Source: Acutalibacter muris
GTDB taxonomy: Bacteria; Bacillota; Clostridia; Oscillospirales; Acutalibacteraceae
Direction of reading: 5' to 3'
DNA: 64,000 nucleotides
Assembly: GCF_002201475.1 (NCBI RefSeq)
Contig: NZ_CP021422.1
Location: 2,604,001 to 2,668,000, forward strand
Shown: positions 1-10,602 of the stretch, piece by piece
Numbering within the stretch: the stretch's first letter is position 1
How the letters are laid out: the number at the start of each line of letters is the position of its first letter
Notes under the pieces: model-generated
Told to the model about the DNA's origin: nothing
What the model saw: only the letters and a program-made list of their open reading frames with translations
Database searches by the model: none
Made by a program: the position numbers and the translations under genes

Positions 1-13
1 CCCTTCGCTTCGC

Positions 14-856
14 TCAGACTTCTATTTCGCCGTCGAACACCTTCACGGCCTCGCCGGTCATGCGCACCCGCTCGTCGGTATAGTTTATCACCAGGTCCCC
101 GCCCCGCAGATGTACGGTGATATCCTCACCCATTTTACAGTATCCGTTAAGGCACGCCGCCACCGCCGCCGCGCAGGCCCCGGTGCCGCAGGCCATGGTC
201 TCCCCGCTGCCCCGCTCCCAGACCCGCATTTTAAGAGTGTGGCTGTCTATGACCTCTATAAACTCCGTGTTCACCCCCTGGGGGAATATGGGGTCCTTCT
301 CGAACCTGGGGCCAACAGTTTCCAGGTCCAGCTCCATGGGGTCGCCGCCGAACAGTACGCAGTGGGGGTTGCCCATGGACACACAGGTGACCTCATACTC
401 GCCCCCGGCCACGGACACCGTCTCCCCGACTATCCGCTCTCCGGGCAGGCTGACAGGTATCCTCCCCGGCACAAGCTCCGCCCGGCCCATGTCAACAGTC
501 ACAGCCACAGCTTCGCCGTTCTTCTCTATTATATCACAATATTTCACGCCGCTCAACGTGTCTATCTCCAAATGCTTCTTATGGGCAAGTCCAGTGTCGT
601 ACAGGAACTTCGCCACGCAACGTATACCGTTGCCGCACATCATGGCTTCACTGCCGTCGGCGTTGAAAATGCGCATCCTTCCGTCGGCAATGTCCGAGGG
701 GCAGACCATTATGATGCCGTCGCCGCCCACCCCCTTATGCCTGTCGGAAAGGCGTATGGAGAGGGTCTCGGGGTCTTCTATATTCTGGCTGAAGCAGTCA
801 AAGTACACATAGTCGTTGCCGCAGCCGTGCATTTTCGTGAATTTCAGGGTCCCCAT
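14..856 (-). CDS. dapF: Diaminopimelate epimerase (stand-alone copy)
   Basis: DapF interconverts LL- and meso-diaminopimelate in the cytoplasm, the step feeding lysine and peptidoglycan synthesis. The 280-residue length is normal for the family. The catalytic cysteine pair is visible as Cys74 (MCGNGIRC) and Cys223 (GETMACGTGAC). Substrate ligands known from the family are in place: Asn14 in MHGCGNDY, Asn163 in GNPH, Asn196, and Glu214-Arg215. A GGAGGT site lies five bases before the ATG. It is the last gene of the carA-carB minus-strand run seen here. A second DapF is fused to CarB about 2 kb upstream, so the product is duplicated within one transcription unit. Confidence 0.97.
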   Translation of the reverse strand: MGTLKFTKMHGCGNDYVYFDCFSQNIEDPETLSIRLSDRHKGVGGDGIIMVCPSDIADGRMRIFNADGSEAMMCGNGIRCVAKFLYDTGLAHKKHLEIDTLSGVKYCDIIEKNGEAVAVTVDMGRAELVPGRIPVSLPGERIVGETVSVAGGEYEVTCVSMGNPHCVLFGGDPMELDLETVGPRFEKDPIFPQGVNTEFIEVIDSHTLKMRVWERGSGETMACGTGACAAAVAACLNGYCKMGEDITVHLRGGDLVINYTDERVRMTGEAVKVFDGEIEV

Positions 857-876
857 AATTTACCTCCAATTCTATG

Positions 877-912
877 CTCTGTTACACAGAGTTGAGGTGC
901 AAAGCACCTCAA
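877..912 (-). repeat. Two adjacent hairpins between the LURP-one gene and dapF
   Basis: Two perfect inverted repeats sit side by side. One is CTCTGT-TAC-ACAGAG (877-891). The other is TTGAGGTGC-AAA-GCACCTCAA (892-912), which covers the stop codon of the upstream gene. No run of T follows on the minus strand, so these look like intercistronic mRNA structures, perhaps processing or stability elements, rather than a standard terminator. Confidence 0.5.
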
Positions 913-1379
913 TCTCTTGAGCACTTCTCCGCGTCAATAGCCAGCACGAACATCAGCGCGTAGAGCGCGTCGTCCGGGCTCATGACGTCGAGGGTGTACG
1001 TGTCCGTCCAGTTCCAGAGCTCCTTGCTTATTACCGCCAGCACGTCGCCCATGGGCCCGAGGAGGGTATAGTCCCACTCGGTCCAGTCGCCCTGTATCTG
1101 CCAGCCGTTGAAATCTATGTTGTACTTGGGCTTAAAGAAGGTGAATTCCTTGCTTATGGAGCCTATGTACTGCTCCCCCAGGTACACCTCGAACCTGGGC
1201 ATCCATGTGAGCACCTTCTCCTTCACCGTGCCTATCTCATAACCCTCAGGGTCAAATATCTTCAGGCAGTGCCCCCAGCTGAGCTGGCCCTTCACGGTAT
1301 AGGCCACGCTGCCGTCCTCGTAGTAGATGTCATAGCTGTCCAGCCACGAAAACATTCTTTGTTTAAATAGCAGCTTCAT
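909..1379 (-). CDS. LURP-one-related / YxjI-type beta-barrel protein
   Basis: This 156-residue protein looks like the LURP-one-related family (tubby-like beta barrel). It starts MKLLFKQRMFSWLDSYDIY and continues with alternating short strands, paired glycines and aromatic residues, and no signal peptide or membrane segment. Family members are small cytosolic or membrane-peripheral proteins of unclear function, so no reaction can be assigned. AAGGAG lies five bases before the ATG. It is 13 bp downstream of the lipoprotein gene and 52 bp upstream of dapF, so co-transcription with the carAB run is likely. Confidence 0.75.
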   Translation of the reverse strand: MKLLFKQRMFSWLDSYDIYYEDGSVAYTVKGQLSWGHCLKIFDPEGYEIGTVKEKVLTWMPRFEVYLGEQYIGSISKEFTFFKPKYNIDFNGWQIQGDWTEWDYTLLGPMGDVLAVISKELWNWTDTYTLDVMSPDDALYALMFVLAIDAEKCSRD

Positions 1380-1392
1380 TTTTTCTCCTTAC

Positions 1393-2772
1393 TCACTCTA
1401 TTGTAAATTCCAACGCCCCGAAATCCTCATGGCAAAGACGGTACTGCCCCGCTCTGCACAGCGCGTCCGCGGGCACGACAAACCCCTGCTCTGCCTCGTC
1501 CTCTCTGCCAATGCCCACCGCGCCCAGGATTTGGTTTTCCAAGTCCGCCGGGCGGTACACCGTGTGCCAGGCTCCGTCGTACAGATAGTCGACCCTCAAA
1601 TTGTCGGGGTCCGGGTTCGGAAGCTCTCCGTCGCCGGAGACCTTCACACTCAAGACCTTCAGCTCCAAATCGTCCATGTGAAAGTCCTGTATGGACACAA
1701 GCTCTGCCGAAACGCCCTCAACGCTTGCCGGCTCCTCCGCGTCCTCCCAGCGGGGGAACAGCGGTCCGTCCGCCGGCATCTCAAAGGTGCCCGCCTCGGT
1801 ATGGTAATAAATTGTGCTTGACGTGGAGCTCTCCGGCTCGCTGTCCTCACCGCCCTCGGGCACAGTCACCTTTACGAACCACTCCCCCTCACGCTCCCAG
1901 AAGGTGTCAAGAGCATGGGCGGGAAGCTGTGCCCAGAACCCGAAGCCCTCCTCGTTCTTCCAGCGCAGGCGCACCTGTAGCGGCCTGCCGTCAGCGGTGG
2001 CATGGACGGTGGATATCTCATAGCCCTCGTGCCCCTCTGCCGGCTCCCAGCCGGGGAATTTGAAGTCCTCTACAGCCTGACGGTCCTCGGGGAAGGGGGT
2101 GGGCTCGGGAGTGGGAAGGGGGTTGCCGTCAGCGTCGAAGGGCCCGGCTATGTCGGGCCAAGGGCCGTCAGGACCAATATCCTCGCCCTTACCGGTAAGC
2201 CCCTCAGGGGGAAGCCACCAGCTTGGGGTGACCCACTGGCCTTCGGGCAATGGCTTATAGGTCGCGGCAAACTCCCAGCCGCGCACCAAGTAGCCGTAGT
2301 TCAGCCAATTCCACTCCCGGGCCCAGAGCCTCAGCTCCTCCTCAGAAAGCCCCGCCAGCCTTGCCAGCTCGCTGTCCTCCTGGGGGCTTTGGAACGTGAA
2401 GCGGAAGACCCCCTCATGACACACGCCGTCGGCGATGGTGTCCTCGCCGTAGAGCCCGGTCACAGCCTCGTCATTTATCCACCAGAGTTCGCTCCCGGCA
2501 AGATGAGCTCCGCTCTCCACCAAGTCCAGCTCGAACTGCAGGTTCTCCAGCAGGCCCTTGTTCCCAGCGTAGGCGGCAAAGGAGTTGACCCCATCCCCCC
2601 AACCCTCTATCGTTTCGGGCTCATAGGGCTCCACGTCCCGCTCCGCCGCCCGGCTGACCTCTCCCGCCCTCCCGGCCCCGCCGGTCTCCGGCTCGCCGTC
2701 CACCGGCAGGCACCCCGGCAGCGTCAGCAGCAGGGCCGCCATAAGCAGTACAACAGCTGTAAATTTCTTCAT
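1393..2772 (-). CDS. Secreted lipoprotein of unknown function
   Basis: The 459-residue protein has a clear lipoprotein signal: two lysines, a hydrophobic stretch to residue 18, and a lipobox LPGC with Cys21 as the expected acylation site. It should therefore be tethered to the outer face of the membrane. The mature part is acidic, tryptophan-rich and proline-rich (for example PTPEPTPFPEDRQ). Two stretches mention-worthy for similarity to each other begin GWGDG and GWEPAEGHEGYEIS, suggesting repeated beta-rich modules. I do not recognise a family. AAAAGGAGC lies seven bases before the ATG. It follows the carB-dapF fusion by 68 bp. Confidence 0.8.
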   Translation of the reverse strand: MKKFTAVVLLMAALLLTLPGCLPVDGEPETGGAGRAGEVSRAAERDVEPYEPETIEGWGDGVNSFAAYAGNKGLLENLQFELDLVESGAHLAGSELWWINDEAVTGLYGEDTIADGVCHEGVFRFTFQSPQEDSELARLAGLSEEELRLWAREWNWLNYGYLVRGWEFAATYKPLPEGQWVTPSWWLPPEGLTGKGEDIGPDGPWPDIAGPFDADGNPLPTPEPTPFPEDRQAVEDFKFPGWEPAEGHEGYEISTVHATADGRPLQVRLRWKNEEGFGFWAQLPAHALDTFWEREGEWFVKVTVPEGGEDSEPESSTSSTIYYHTEAGTFEMPADGPLFPRWEDAEEPASVEGVSAELVSIQDFHMDDLELKVLSVKVSGDGELPNPDPDNLRVDYLYDGAWHTVYRPADLENQILGAVGIGREDEAEQGFVVPADALCRAGQYRLCHEDFGALEFTIE

Positions 2773-2840
2773 ATTTATCGCTCCTTTTAAGATAGTATTG
2801 CAGCTCCTACTATTAAAGTCGCAAAAAATCCCGGGGTATT

Positions 2841-5800
2841 TTAAACCTCCACCTCGCCGTCAAAAATTTTTACGGCCTCGCCGGTCATTATGACCCTTTC
2901 GTCGGTGTAGTTTATTTTAAGCTCGCCGCCCTTTAAGAGCACCCGGATATCCTGTCCCTTGGGACAGAAGCCGTTCAGGGCAGCGGCCACCACCGCCGCG
3001 CAGGTGCCCGTGCCGCAGGCCATGGTCTCCCCGCTGCCACGCTCCCAGATTCGTGCCTTTAGGGTGCGGCTGTCTATGACCTCTACAAAGCCCACGTTCA
3101 CCCGCTGGGGGAACAGGGGGTCGCGCTCAATCACTGAGCCCAGCTTCTCCACGTCCACCTTGTCCACCGAGGACACAAACAGGGTAACATGGGGGTTGCC
3201 CAAGGAACAGCAGGTTATCTCCCTCTGCTCCCCGGCAAGCTCCACCCGGCGGCCTATCACCGGCCCGCCCGGGAGCTTCACAGGCACTGTTTCGGGCTCC
3301 AGGCTGACCCTTCCCATGTCCACCGCCACCTGATGGCACAGGCCGTTCTTTGTAATGACTGTGCACTCCTTAACGCCGCTTTTGGCCTCGATACGCATAA
3401 CCGCCCGGCCCACGCCCGCGGGAGTGCCCCTGACTATGCCGTTATCGAACAGGTACTTGGCGACGCACCTTATGCCGTTGCCGCACATCCAGCCTTCGCT
3501 GCCGTCCCGGTTGAACATGGTCATCTTCGCGTCGGCACAGTCCGAGGGGCCGATGAGTATCACGCCGTCACCGCCCACGCCGTTATGCCTGTCCGAAAGG
3601 CTCACCGCCAGGGACTCGGGCGAGGACACCCGGTTCTTTGGGTCAAAGCAGTTCACATATACATAGTCGTTGGAGCAGGCGGACATCTTCGTAAACCTTA
3701 TCCTCTGCTTCTCCTCTTTAAGGTCGTTGATATCCACCAGCTCGATGTTCTCGGGGGTGTACCGGCTCATAAGGGAGTCCGCCAGGGCGTTGGCCGTGTC
3801 TATGGCCGTAAGGCAGGGTATGCCCAGAAGGCTTGCCTTGCGCCGTATCTTCACGCTGTCCCGGGCGGGGTTGCGGCCCTTGGCAGAGGTGGAGATGACA
3901 TAGTTCACCTGCCCGCTCTCCAGAAGGGTGATGGTGTTGTGGCCGGAGTTCTCGTGTATCTTGTCCACCACCATCACGTTAAGCCCGGCCTTAAAGAGCA
4001 CCAGGGCCGTGCCCCCCGTGGCGTAGAGCTTGAAGCCCAGCCGGTCGAATTTCTTTGCTATCTCGGCAATCTCCGACTTGTCCTGGTCCCGGACGGTTAT
4101 AAATACGCCGCCGCCCTTGTGCATATTGTGGCCCGAGGCCACCAGCCCCTTATAGAGGGCCTCCTCAAGGCTTGTGCCGATGCCCAATACCTCGCCGGTG
4201 GACTTCATCTCCGGCCCCAGGTGGGTGTCCACGTCCGCCAGCTTCTCGAAGGAGAACACCGGCACCTTCACCGCTACGTAGGGCGAGGGCTTATAGAGCC
4301 CTGTGCCGAAGCCCAGGTCCCGGAGCTTATACCCAAGGCTCACCTTAGTTGCCAGGTCGCACATGGGCACGCCGGTGACCTTGCTGATATAGGGCACCGT
4401 CCGGGAGGCCCGGGGGTTCACCTCTATCACATATATCTCGCCGTCCATTATGATATACTGTAGGTTTATAAGCCCTATGCCGTGGAGCTCCCGGCAGAGG
4501 GTCTCGGTGGTGGCCACTATCTTCGCGCTCATGCCGTCGTCAATGTCCGAGGCCGGGTATACGGCTATACTGTCGCCGGAGTGTATTCCTGTGCGCTCCA
4601 CGTGCTCCATGATGCCGGGGATCAGTATCTCCTCGCCGTCGCAGATGGCGTCCACCTCTATCTCCATGCCCGAGAGGTACTTGTCGATAAGCACCGGGTT
4701 GTCCTGCTTGGTGGAGAGGATTATCCGCATATACTCCTCAATGTCCTCCGGGCAGGTGGCGATTATCATGTTCTGTCCGCCCAGCACGTAGGAGGGCCGC
4801 ATAAGCACGGGATAGCCCAGCTGCTCCGCCGCCTCCAACGCCTCCCCGGCGGTCATCACCGTGGAACCCCTGGGGCGCTTTATGCCCGAGCGCTCCAGCA
4901 ATTCGTCAAAACGCTCCCTGTCCTCGGCCATGTCTATGGTGTCGGCAGAGGAGCCCAGAATGGGTATATTGTTTGCCGCCAGGGTCTTTGTAAGCTTTAT
5001 GGCCGTCTGCCCGCCGAAGGCCACCACCACGCCGAGGGGCTTCTCGATATTTATAATGTCCATCACGTCCTCGGGGGACAGGGGCTCGAAGTACAGCCTG
5101 TCGCCGGTGTCGAAGTCAGTGGAGACGGTCTCGGGGTTATTGTTGACTATCACCACCTGATAGCCCAGCTTTTGCAGGGCCATAACGCAGTGTACGCTGG
5201 CGTAGTCGAACTCAATGCCCTGGCCTATGCGTATGGGCCCGGAGCCCAGCACCATAATGGTCTGTTTGTCCCCTTTATCACGGATAAACTCCGCGGCCTC
5301 GTCCTCCCCGCCGCTTTCCGGGGTGTCATAGGTAGCGTAAAAGTAGGGGGTATGGGCGGCGAACTCTCCCGCGCAGGTGTCCACCATCTTGAAGGTGGTC
5401 TGGCGCTTATAGTCCACCTTGCAGCCCGAGAGCCTTGCTATGGCCGCGTCCGGGTATCCCCGCCGCTTGCCCCTGGTGTAGAGTTCCTCGGTAAGCTGGC
5501 CTTTCATAAGCTCCCGCTCGTAGTCCAGCAGGTTCATAAGCTTCGAGAGGAACCACCGGTCTATCATGGTCAGTTCATAGAGCTCGTCCACGGTCTTCCC
5601 GCGCTTTAGGAGCTCATACACGGCGAACAGCCTCTCGTCGGTGGCGTGCTCAGCTATGCGCAGAAGGGTGTTCTCGTCCTCGTCCGCAAACTTCTTCATA
5701 TTCAGGGTGTCAAGCCCTATCTCCGCCCCGCGCACGGCCTTCATCAGGGCCATCTCGAAGCTGTCGGCAATGCTCATAACCTCGCCGGTGGCCTTCATCT

Positions 5801-6923
5801 GGGTGCCCAGGTCCCGCTTGGCGTACACGAACTTGTCAAAGGGCCACTTGGGGAACTTCACCGCCACATAGTCTATGGTGGGCTCAAAGGCCGCGTAGGT
5901 CACGCCGGTGACCGCGTTCTTTATCTCGTCCAGCCTGTAGCCGATGGCTATCTTGGTGGCAACCTTCGCTATGGGATAGCCCGTGGCCTTTGAGGCCAGG
6001 GCCGAGGAGCGGCTGACCCGGGGGTTCACCTCTATGACGGCGTACTCGAAGCTGGTGGGATGCAGGGCAAACTGGCAGTTGCAGCCGCCCTCTACTCCCA
6101 GCTCGTTTACTATATCCAAAGCCGCCGTGCGCAGCATCTGGTACTCCTTGTCCGAGAGGGTCACCGCCGGGGCGATGACTATGGAGTCGCCGGTGTGCAC
6201 CCCCACCGGGTCCAGGTTCTCCATGGAGCAGATGGTGATGGCGTTGCCCGCGCCGTCCCGCATGACCTCGAACTCTATCTCCTTCCACCCGGCAATGCTT
6301 TTTTCCACCAGCACCTGGGTGATGGGCGACAGGGCCAGGCCGTTGGCGGTTATCTCCCTAAGTTCATGGGGGTCGTTTACTATGCCGCCGCCGGTGCCGC
6401 CCAGGGTGAAGGCCGGCCGGATTATCACCGGGTAGCCTATCTCACCGGCAAAGGCCTCCGCGTCCTCCACGGTGGTCACCACCTTTGAGGGCACACAGGG
6501 CTGGCCGATGCGTTCCATGGCGTCCTTGAAGAGCTGCCTGTCCTCGGCCTTGTCTATGGTCTCCGGGCCCGCGCCCAGCAGCCGCACGTTGTGCTTATCC
6601 AAAAAGCCCTCTTTGGCAAGCTGCATGGAGAGGGTCAGCCCCGTCTGTCCGCCGAAGCCGGAGAGTATGCTGTCAGGCCTCTCCTTCTCGATGATGCGCT
6701 TGACGGTGGTAAGATTAAGCGGCTCGATATATATGCGGTCGGCCATGGCCTGGTCGGTCATGATGGTGGCCGGGTTAGAGTTCACCAGCACTATCTCTAT
6801 GCCGTCCTCCCGAAGGGCCCGGCAGGCCTGGGTCCCGGCGTAGTCGAACTCTGCGGCCTGGCCTATGACTATGGGGCCGGAGCCTATGACTAAAACTTTC
6901 TTGATGTCTTTATTCAGCGGCAT
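2841..6923 (-). CDS. carB: Carbamoyl-phosphate synthase large subunit fused to a complete diaminopimelate epimerase
   Basis: Residues 1 to about 1065 are a full CarB: first ATP-grasp half (start IKKVLVIGSGPIVIGQAAEF), oligomerisation region, second ATP-grasp half (second IGQGIEFDYAS motif near residue 570), then an MGS-like regulatory domain ending NIELVDINDL. A short linker (KEEKQR) leads into a DapF domain from about residue 1075 to 1360. Both catalytic cysteines are kept (MCGNGIRC and GETMACGTGTC), as are GNPH and the WERG motif. The usual HGxGND loop reads SACSND, keeping only the substrate-binding Asn-Asp. CarB makes carbamoyl phosphate from glutamine-derived ammonia, bicarbonate and ATP. 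The gene overlaps carA by 10 bp, with AGGAGGG eight bases before its ATG. CarB is normally about 1070 residues, so the extra 290 are a true in-frame extension as read here. Confidence 0.95.
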   Translation of the reverse strand: MPLNKDIKKVLVIGSGPIVIGQAAEFDYAGTQACRALREDGIEIVLVNSNPATIMTDQAMADRIYIEPLNLTTVKRIIEKERPDSILSGFGGQTGLTLSMQLAKEGFLDKHNVRLLGAGPETIDKAEDRQLFKDAMERIGQPCVPSKVVTTVEDAEAFAGEIGYPVIIRPAFTLGGTGGGIVNDPHELREITANGLALSPITQVLVEKSIAGWKEIEFEVMRDGAGNAITICSMENLDPVGVHTGDSIVIAPAVTLSDKEYQMLRTAALDIVNELGVEGGCNCQFALHPTSFEYAVIEVNPRVSRSSALASKATGYPIAKVATKIAIGYRLDEIKNAVTGVTYAAFEPTIDYVAVKFPKWPFDKFVYAKRDLGTQMKATGEVMSIADSFEMALMKAVRGAEIGLDTLNMKKFADEDENTLLRIAEHATDERLFAVYELLKRGKTVDELYELTMIDRWFLSKLMNLLDYERELMKGQLTEELYTRGKRRGYPDAAIARLSGCKVDYKRQTTFKMVDTCAGEFAAHTPYFYATYDTPESGGEDEAAEFIRDKGDKQTIMVLGSGPIRIGQGIEFDYASVHCVMALQKLGYQVVIVNNNPETVSTDFDTGDRLYFEPLSPEDVMDIINIEKPLGVVVAFGGQTAIKLTKTLAANNIPILGSSADTIDMAEDRERFDELLERSGIKRPRGSTVMTAGEALEAAEQLGYPVLMRPSYVLGGQNMIIATCPEDIEEYMRIILSTKQDNPVLIDKYLSGMEIEVDAICDGEEILIPGIMEHVERTGIHSGDSIAVYPASDIDDGMSAKIVATTETLCRELHGIGLINLQYIIMDGEIYVIEVNPRASRTVPYISKVTGVPMCDLATKVSLGYKLRDLGFGTGLYKPSPYVAVKVPVFSFEKLADVDTHLGPEMKSTGEVLGIGTSLEEALYKGLVASGHNMHKGGGVFITVRDQDKSEIAEIAKKFDRLGFKLYATGGTALVLFKAGLNVMVVDKIHENSGHNTITLLESGQVNYVISTSAKGRNPARDSVKIRRKASLLGIPCLTAIDTANALADSLMSRYTPENIELVDINDLKEEKQRIRFTKMSACSNDYVYVNCFDPKNRVSSPESLAVSLSDRHNGVGGDGVILIGPSDCADAKMTMFNRDGSEGWMCGNGIRCVAKYLFDNGIVRGTPAGVGRAVMRIEAKSGVKECTVITKNGLCHQVAVDMGRVSLEPETVPVKLPGGPVIGRRVELAGEQREITCCSLGNPHVTLFVSSVDKVDVEKLGSVIERDPLFPQRVNVGFVEVIDSRTLKARIWERGSGETMACGTGTCAAVVAAALNGFCPKGQDIRVLLKGGELKINYTDERVIMTGEAVKIFDGEVEV

Positions 6924-8008
6924 ACAGATGACCCTCCTATCATACTAAAGAACCTGTCAAACAGCCACTCCGTGTCCAGGGGCCCCGCGCAGGCCTCCGG
7001 ATGAAACTGGGTGGTAAAGGCGTTGCAGTCGGTGTACCGCACACCCTCGCAGGTGCCGTCGTTCACGTTCACATAGAGCTCCCGGCCCTTTTCAGCCGGT
7101 ATGCTGCCGCCCACAACGGCATAGCCGTGGTTCTGGCTGGTGATGTACACCCGGCCGGTCTCCAGGTCCTTCACCGGCTGGTTCTCGCCCCTATGTCCGT
7201 ACTTGAGCTTCTCGGTCCGGGCACCGTGGGCCAGGGCCAGCAGCTGGTGTCCTAAACATATGCCGAACATGGGCTTGCCCAGCTTGTATATCTCTTTAAG
7301 GTTCTCTATAAGCTCCACGTTCTCCGCCGGGTCCCCGGGGCCGTTTGAGAGCATTATGCCGTCTACGCCCATATCAGAGAGCTCCCGGGCGGTGGTGGTA
7401 CATGGGCATACCGTGACCTTCGCCCCGCGCTTCACAAGGCACTCCCCTATGCTTTTCTTCATGCCGTAGTCCATCAGGGCTATATGGAGCCTCGCGTCAG
7501 AACTGCCCATTGCATAGGGCTCTTTGGTGGAAACCTCCCGCACCACGCCCTGCACCTTATAGGCCCTTATGGCCCCGATATCGGCCTTATCAGGGTCCGA
7601 GGTTATCATGCCGTTCATGACCCCCTTCTCCCGTATTATCTTTGTGAGGGTCCGGGTGTCTATGCCCTCCAGGGCGCAAAGTCCCCGGTCTTTAAAAAAG
7701 GCGTCAAGGCTGCCCTCTGAACGGAAGTTAGAAGGAGCTTGGCACCAAGCTTTAACGATATATCCCCGGGGGCCCACCACGCCGCTCTCAAAGTCGGCGG
7801 GTATCACACCGTAATTGCCAATAAGGGGGAAGGTCTGAACCACTATCTGCCCCCAATAGCTGGGGTCGGTTATGGTCTCAAGATACCCGCCCATGCCGGT
7901 GGTGAAAACCACCTCCGCCATAAGCTCCCCCGGGGCCCCGAACCTTCGCCCCTGGAAGACCCGGCCGTTTTCCAGCACCAGATACGCTTTTTCGCCTATA
8001 CGCTCCAT
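6914..8008 (-). CDS. carA: Carbamoyl-phosphate synthase small (glutaminase) subunit
   Basis: CarA hydrolyses glutamine and passes ammonia to CarB for pyrimidine and arginine synthesis. The N-terminal domain begins KAYLVLENGRVFQGRRFG. The C-terminal class I amidotransferase shows the nucleophile in FGICLGHQL and the His/Glu pair in TTQFHPEA. I chose the ATG at 8008 (MERIGEK, 364 residues) because the family starts there and AAAGGGA lies ten bases upstream. An in-frame ATG at 8092 would add 28 residues with no family counterpart and would lie upstream of the promoter I can read. The gene overlaps carB by 10 bp. Confidence 0.96.
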   Translation of the reverse strand: MERIGEKAYLVLENGRVFQGRRFGAPGELMAEVVFTTGMGGYLETITDPSYWGQIVVQTFPLIGNYGVIPADFESGVVGPRGYIVKAWCQAPSNFRSEGSLDAFFKDRGLCALEGIDTRTLTKIIREKGVMNGMITSDPDKADIGAIRAYKVQGVVREVSTKEPYAMGSSDARLHIALMDYGMKKSIGECLVKRGAKVTVCPCTTTARELSDMGVDGIMLSNGPGDPAENVELIENLKEIYKLGKPMFGICLGHQLLALAHGARTEKLKYGHRGENQPVKDLETGRVYITSQNHGYAVVGGSIPAEKGRELYVNVNDGTCEGVRYTDCNAFTTQFHPEACAGPLDTEWLFDRFFSMIGGSSVCR

Positions 8009-8049
8009 ACGCAACACGTCCCTTTCTTTTGACCTATTCAATCTTATAT

Positions 8050-8078
8050 ATTGTACAGGAAAAGCCGCCGGAGCGCAA
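8050..8078 (-). promoter_or_regulatory. Predicted sigma-A promoter for carA
   Basis: On the minus strand TTGCGC (8073-8078) and TACAAT (8050-8055) are separated by 17 bases, placing the transcript start near 8043. One arm of an inverted repeat overlaps the -35 and spacer. Confidence 0.55.
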
Positions 8079-8121
8079 GGGGTAATTTTCACTTTTTTAA
8101 TGTTCCGCGCTCTGGCGGCTT
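8062..8121. repeat. 15-bp inverted repeat between the divergent carA and small-ORF promoters
   Basis: AAGCCGCCGGAGCGC (8062-8076) and GCGCTCTGGCGGCTT (8107-8121) are inverted copies with one mismatch, 30 bp apart. The left arm lies in the carA promoter and the right arm touches the -35 of the plus-strand promoter. A shared operator is a natural reading; this is inference. Confidence 0.5.
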
Positions 8122-8148
8122 GACAAATCCCTGTGGCGTTGGTAAAAT
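8120..8148 (+). promoter_or_regulatory. Strong predicted sigma-A promoter for the 50-codon gene
   Basis: TTGACA (8120-8125), 17-base spacer, TAAAAT (8143-8148). It points at the AGAAAGGAGGG ribosome binding site and ATG at 8179. Confidence 0.75.
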
Positions 8149-8178
8149 AAGTGTAGAAAAAGAAAGGAGGGCAGACAT

Positions 8179-8331
8179 ATGCCTACTGACAGAGAGTCCA
8201 CAGAAATAAAGAAGTCCATGGCCTATGACCTGTTTAACATCCTCGACACCACCTCGGACAAAGACCACTATACCACTGAGGAAATTAAAGCGCTTATCAG
8301 AGCGTACATCGCGGGAGCAGACAAAGCTTAG
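8179..8331 (+). CDS. Small hydrophilic protein upstream of glutamine synthetase
   Basis: A 50-codon gene, MPTDRESTEIKKSMAYDLFN onward, ending IAGADKA before a TAG. It has a strong ribosome binding site (AGAAAGGAGGG, about eight bases from the ATG) and a near-consensus promoter, which argues that it is real despite its size. The product is charged, predicted mostly helical, and has no signal or membrane segment. I do not recognise a family. The next gene on the strand is type III glutamine synthetase, about 96 bp on. A role linked to nitrogen metabolism is possible from position only. Confidence 0.65.
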   Translation: MPTDRESTEIKKSMAYDLFNILDTTSDKDHYTTEEIKALIRAYIAGADKA

Positions 8332-8343
8332 TCCAAAATTTCA

Positions 8344-8370
8344 GGCGTTGAAGGGTAACCCTTCTTCGCC
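8344..8370 (+). terminator. Hairpin between the small gene and glutamine synthetase
   Basis: GGCG-tt-GAAGGG-TAA-CCCTTC-tt-CGCC forms an interrupted ten-pair stem followed by a pyrimidine-rich stretch (TTCCTTCTT). It looks like a weak terminator or attenuator before glnN. Two TATAAT hexamers (8379-8384 and 8389-8394) follow it and may serve as -10 elements for glnN, but no good -35 accompanies them. Confidence 0.4.
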
Positions 8371-8427
8371 TTCCTTCTTATAATGTCTTATAATGATATG
8401 AAACCTGATAGAAAGAGTGGTCTGTTT

Positions 8428-10542
<2,115 letters not shown>

Positions 10543-10602
10543 CGCTTATAACAGATTGATATAAGACCTTGGGAAGTCTAACTTTCAGGAGTTGATGGTC
10601 AT

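Noticed and set aside
8009..8119. PyrR-type or other attenuator before carA
   Set aside because: The likely leader is only about 35 nt and shows no terminator/antiterminator pair.
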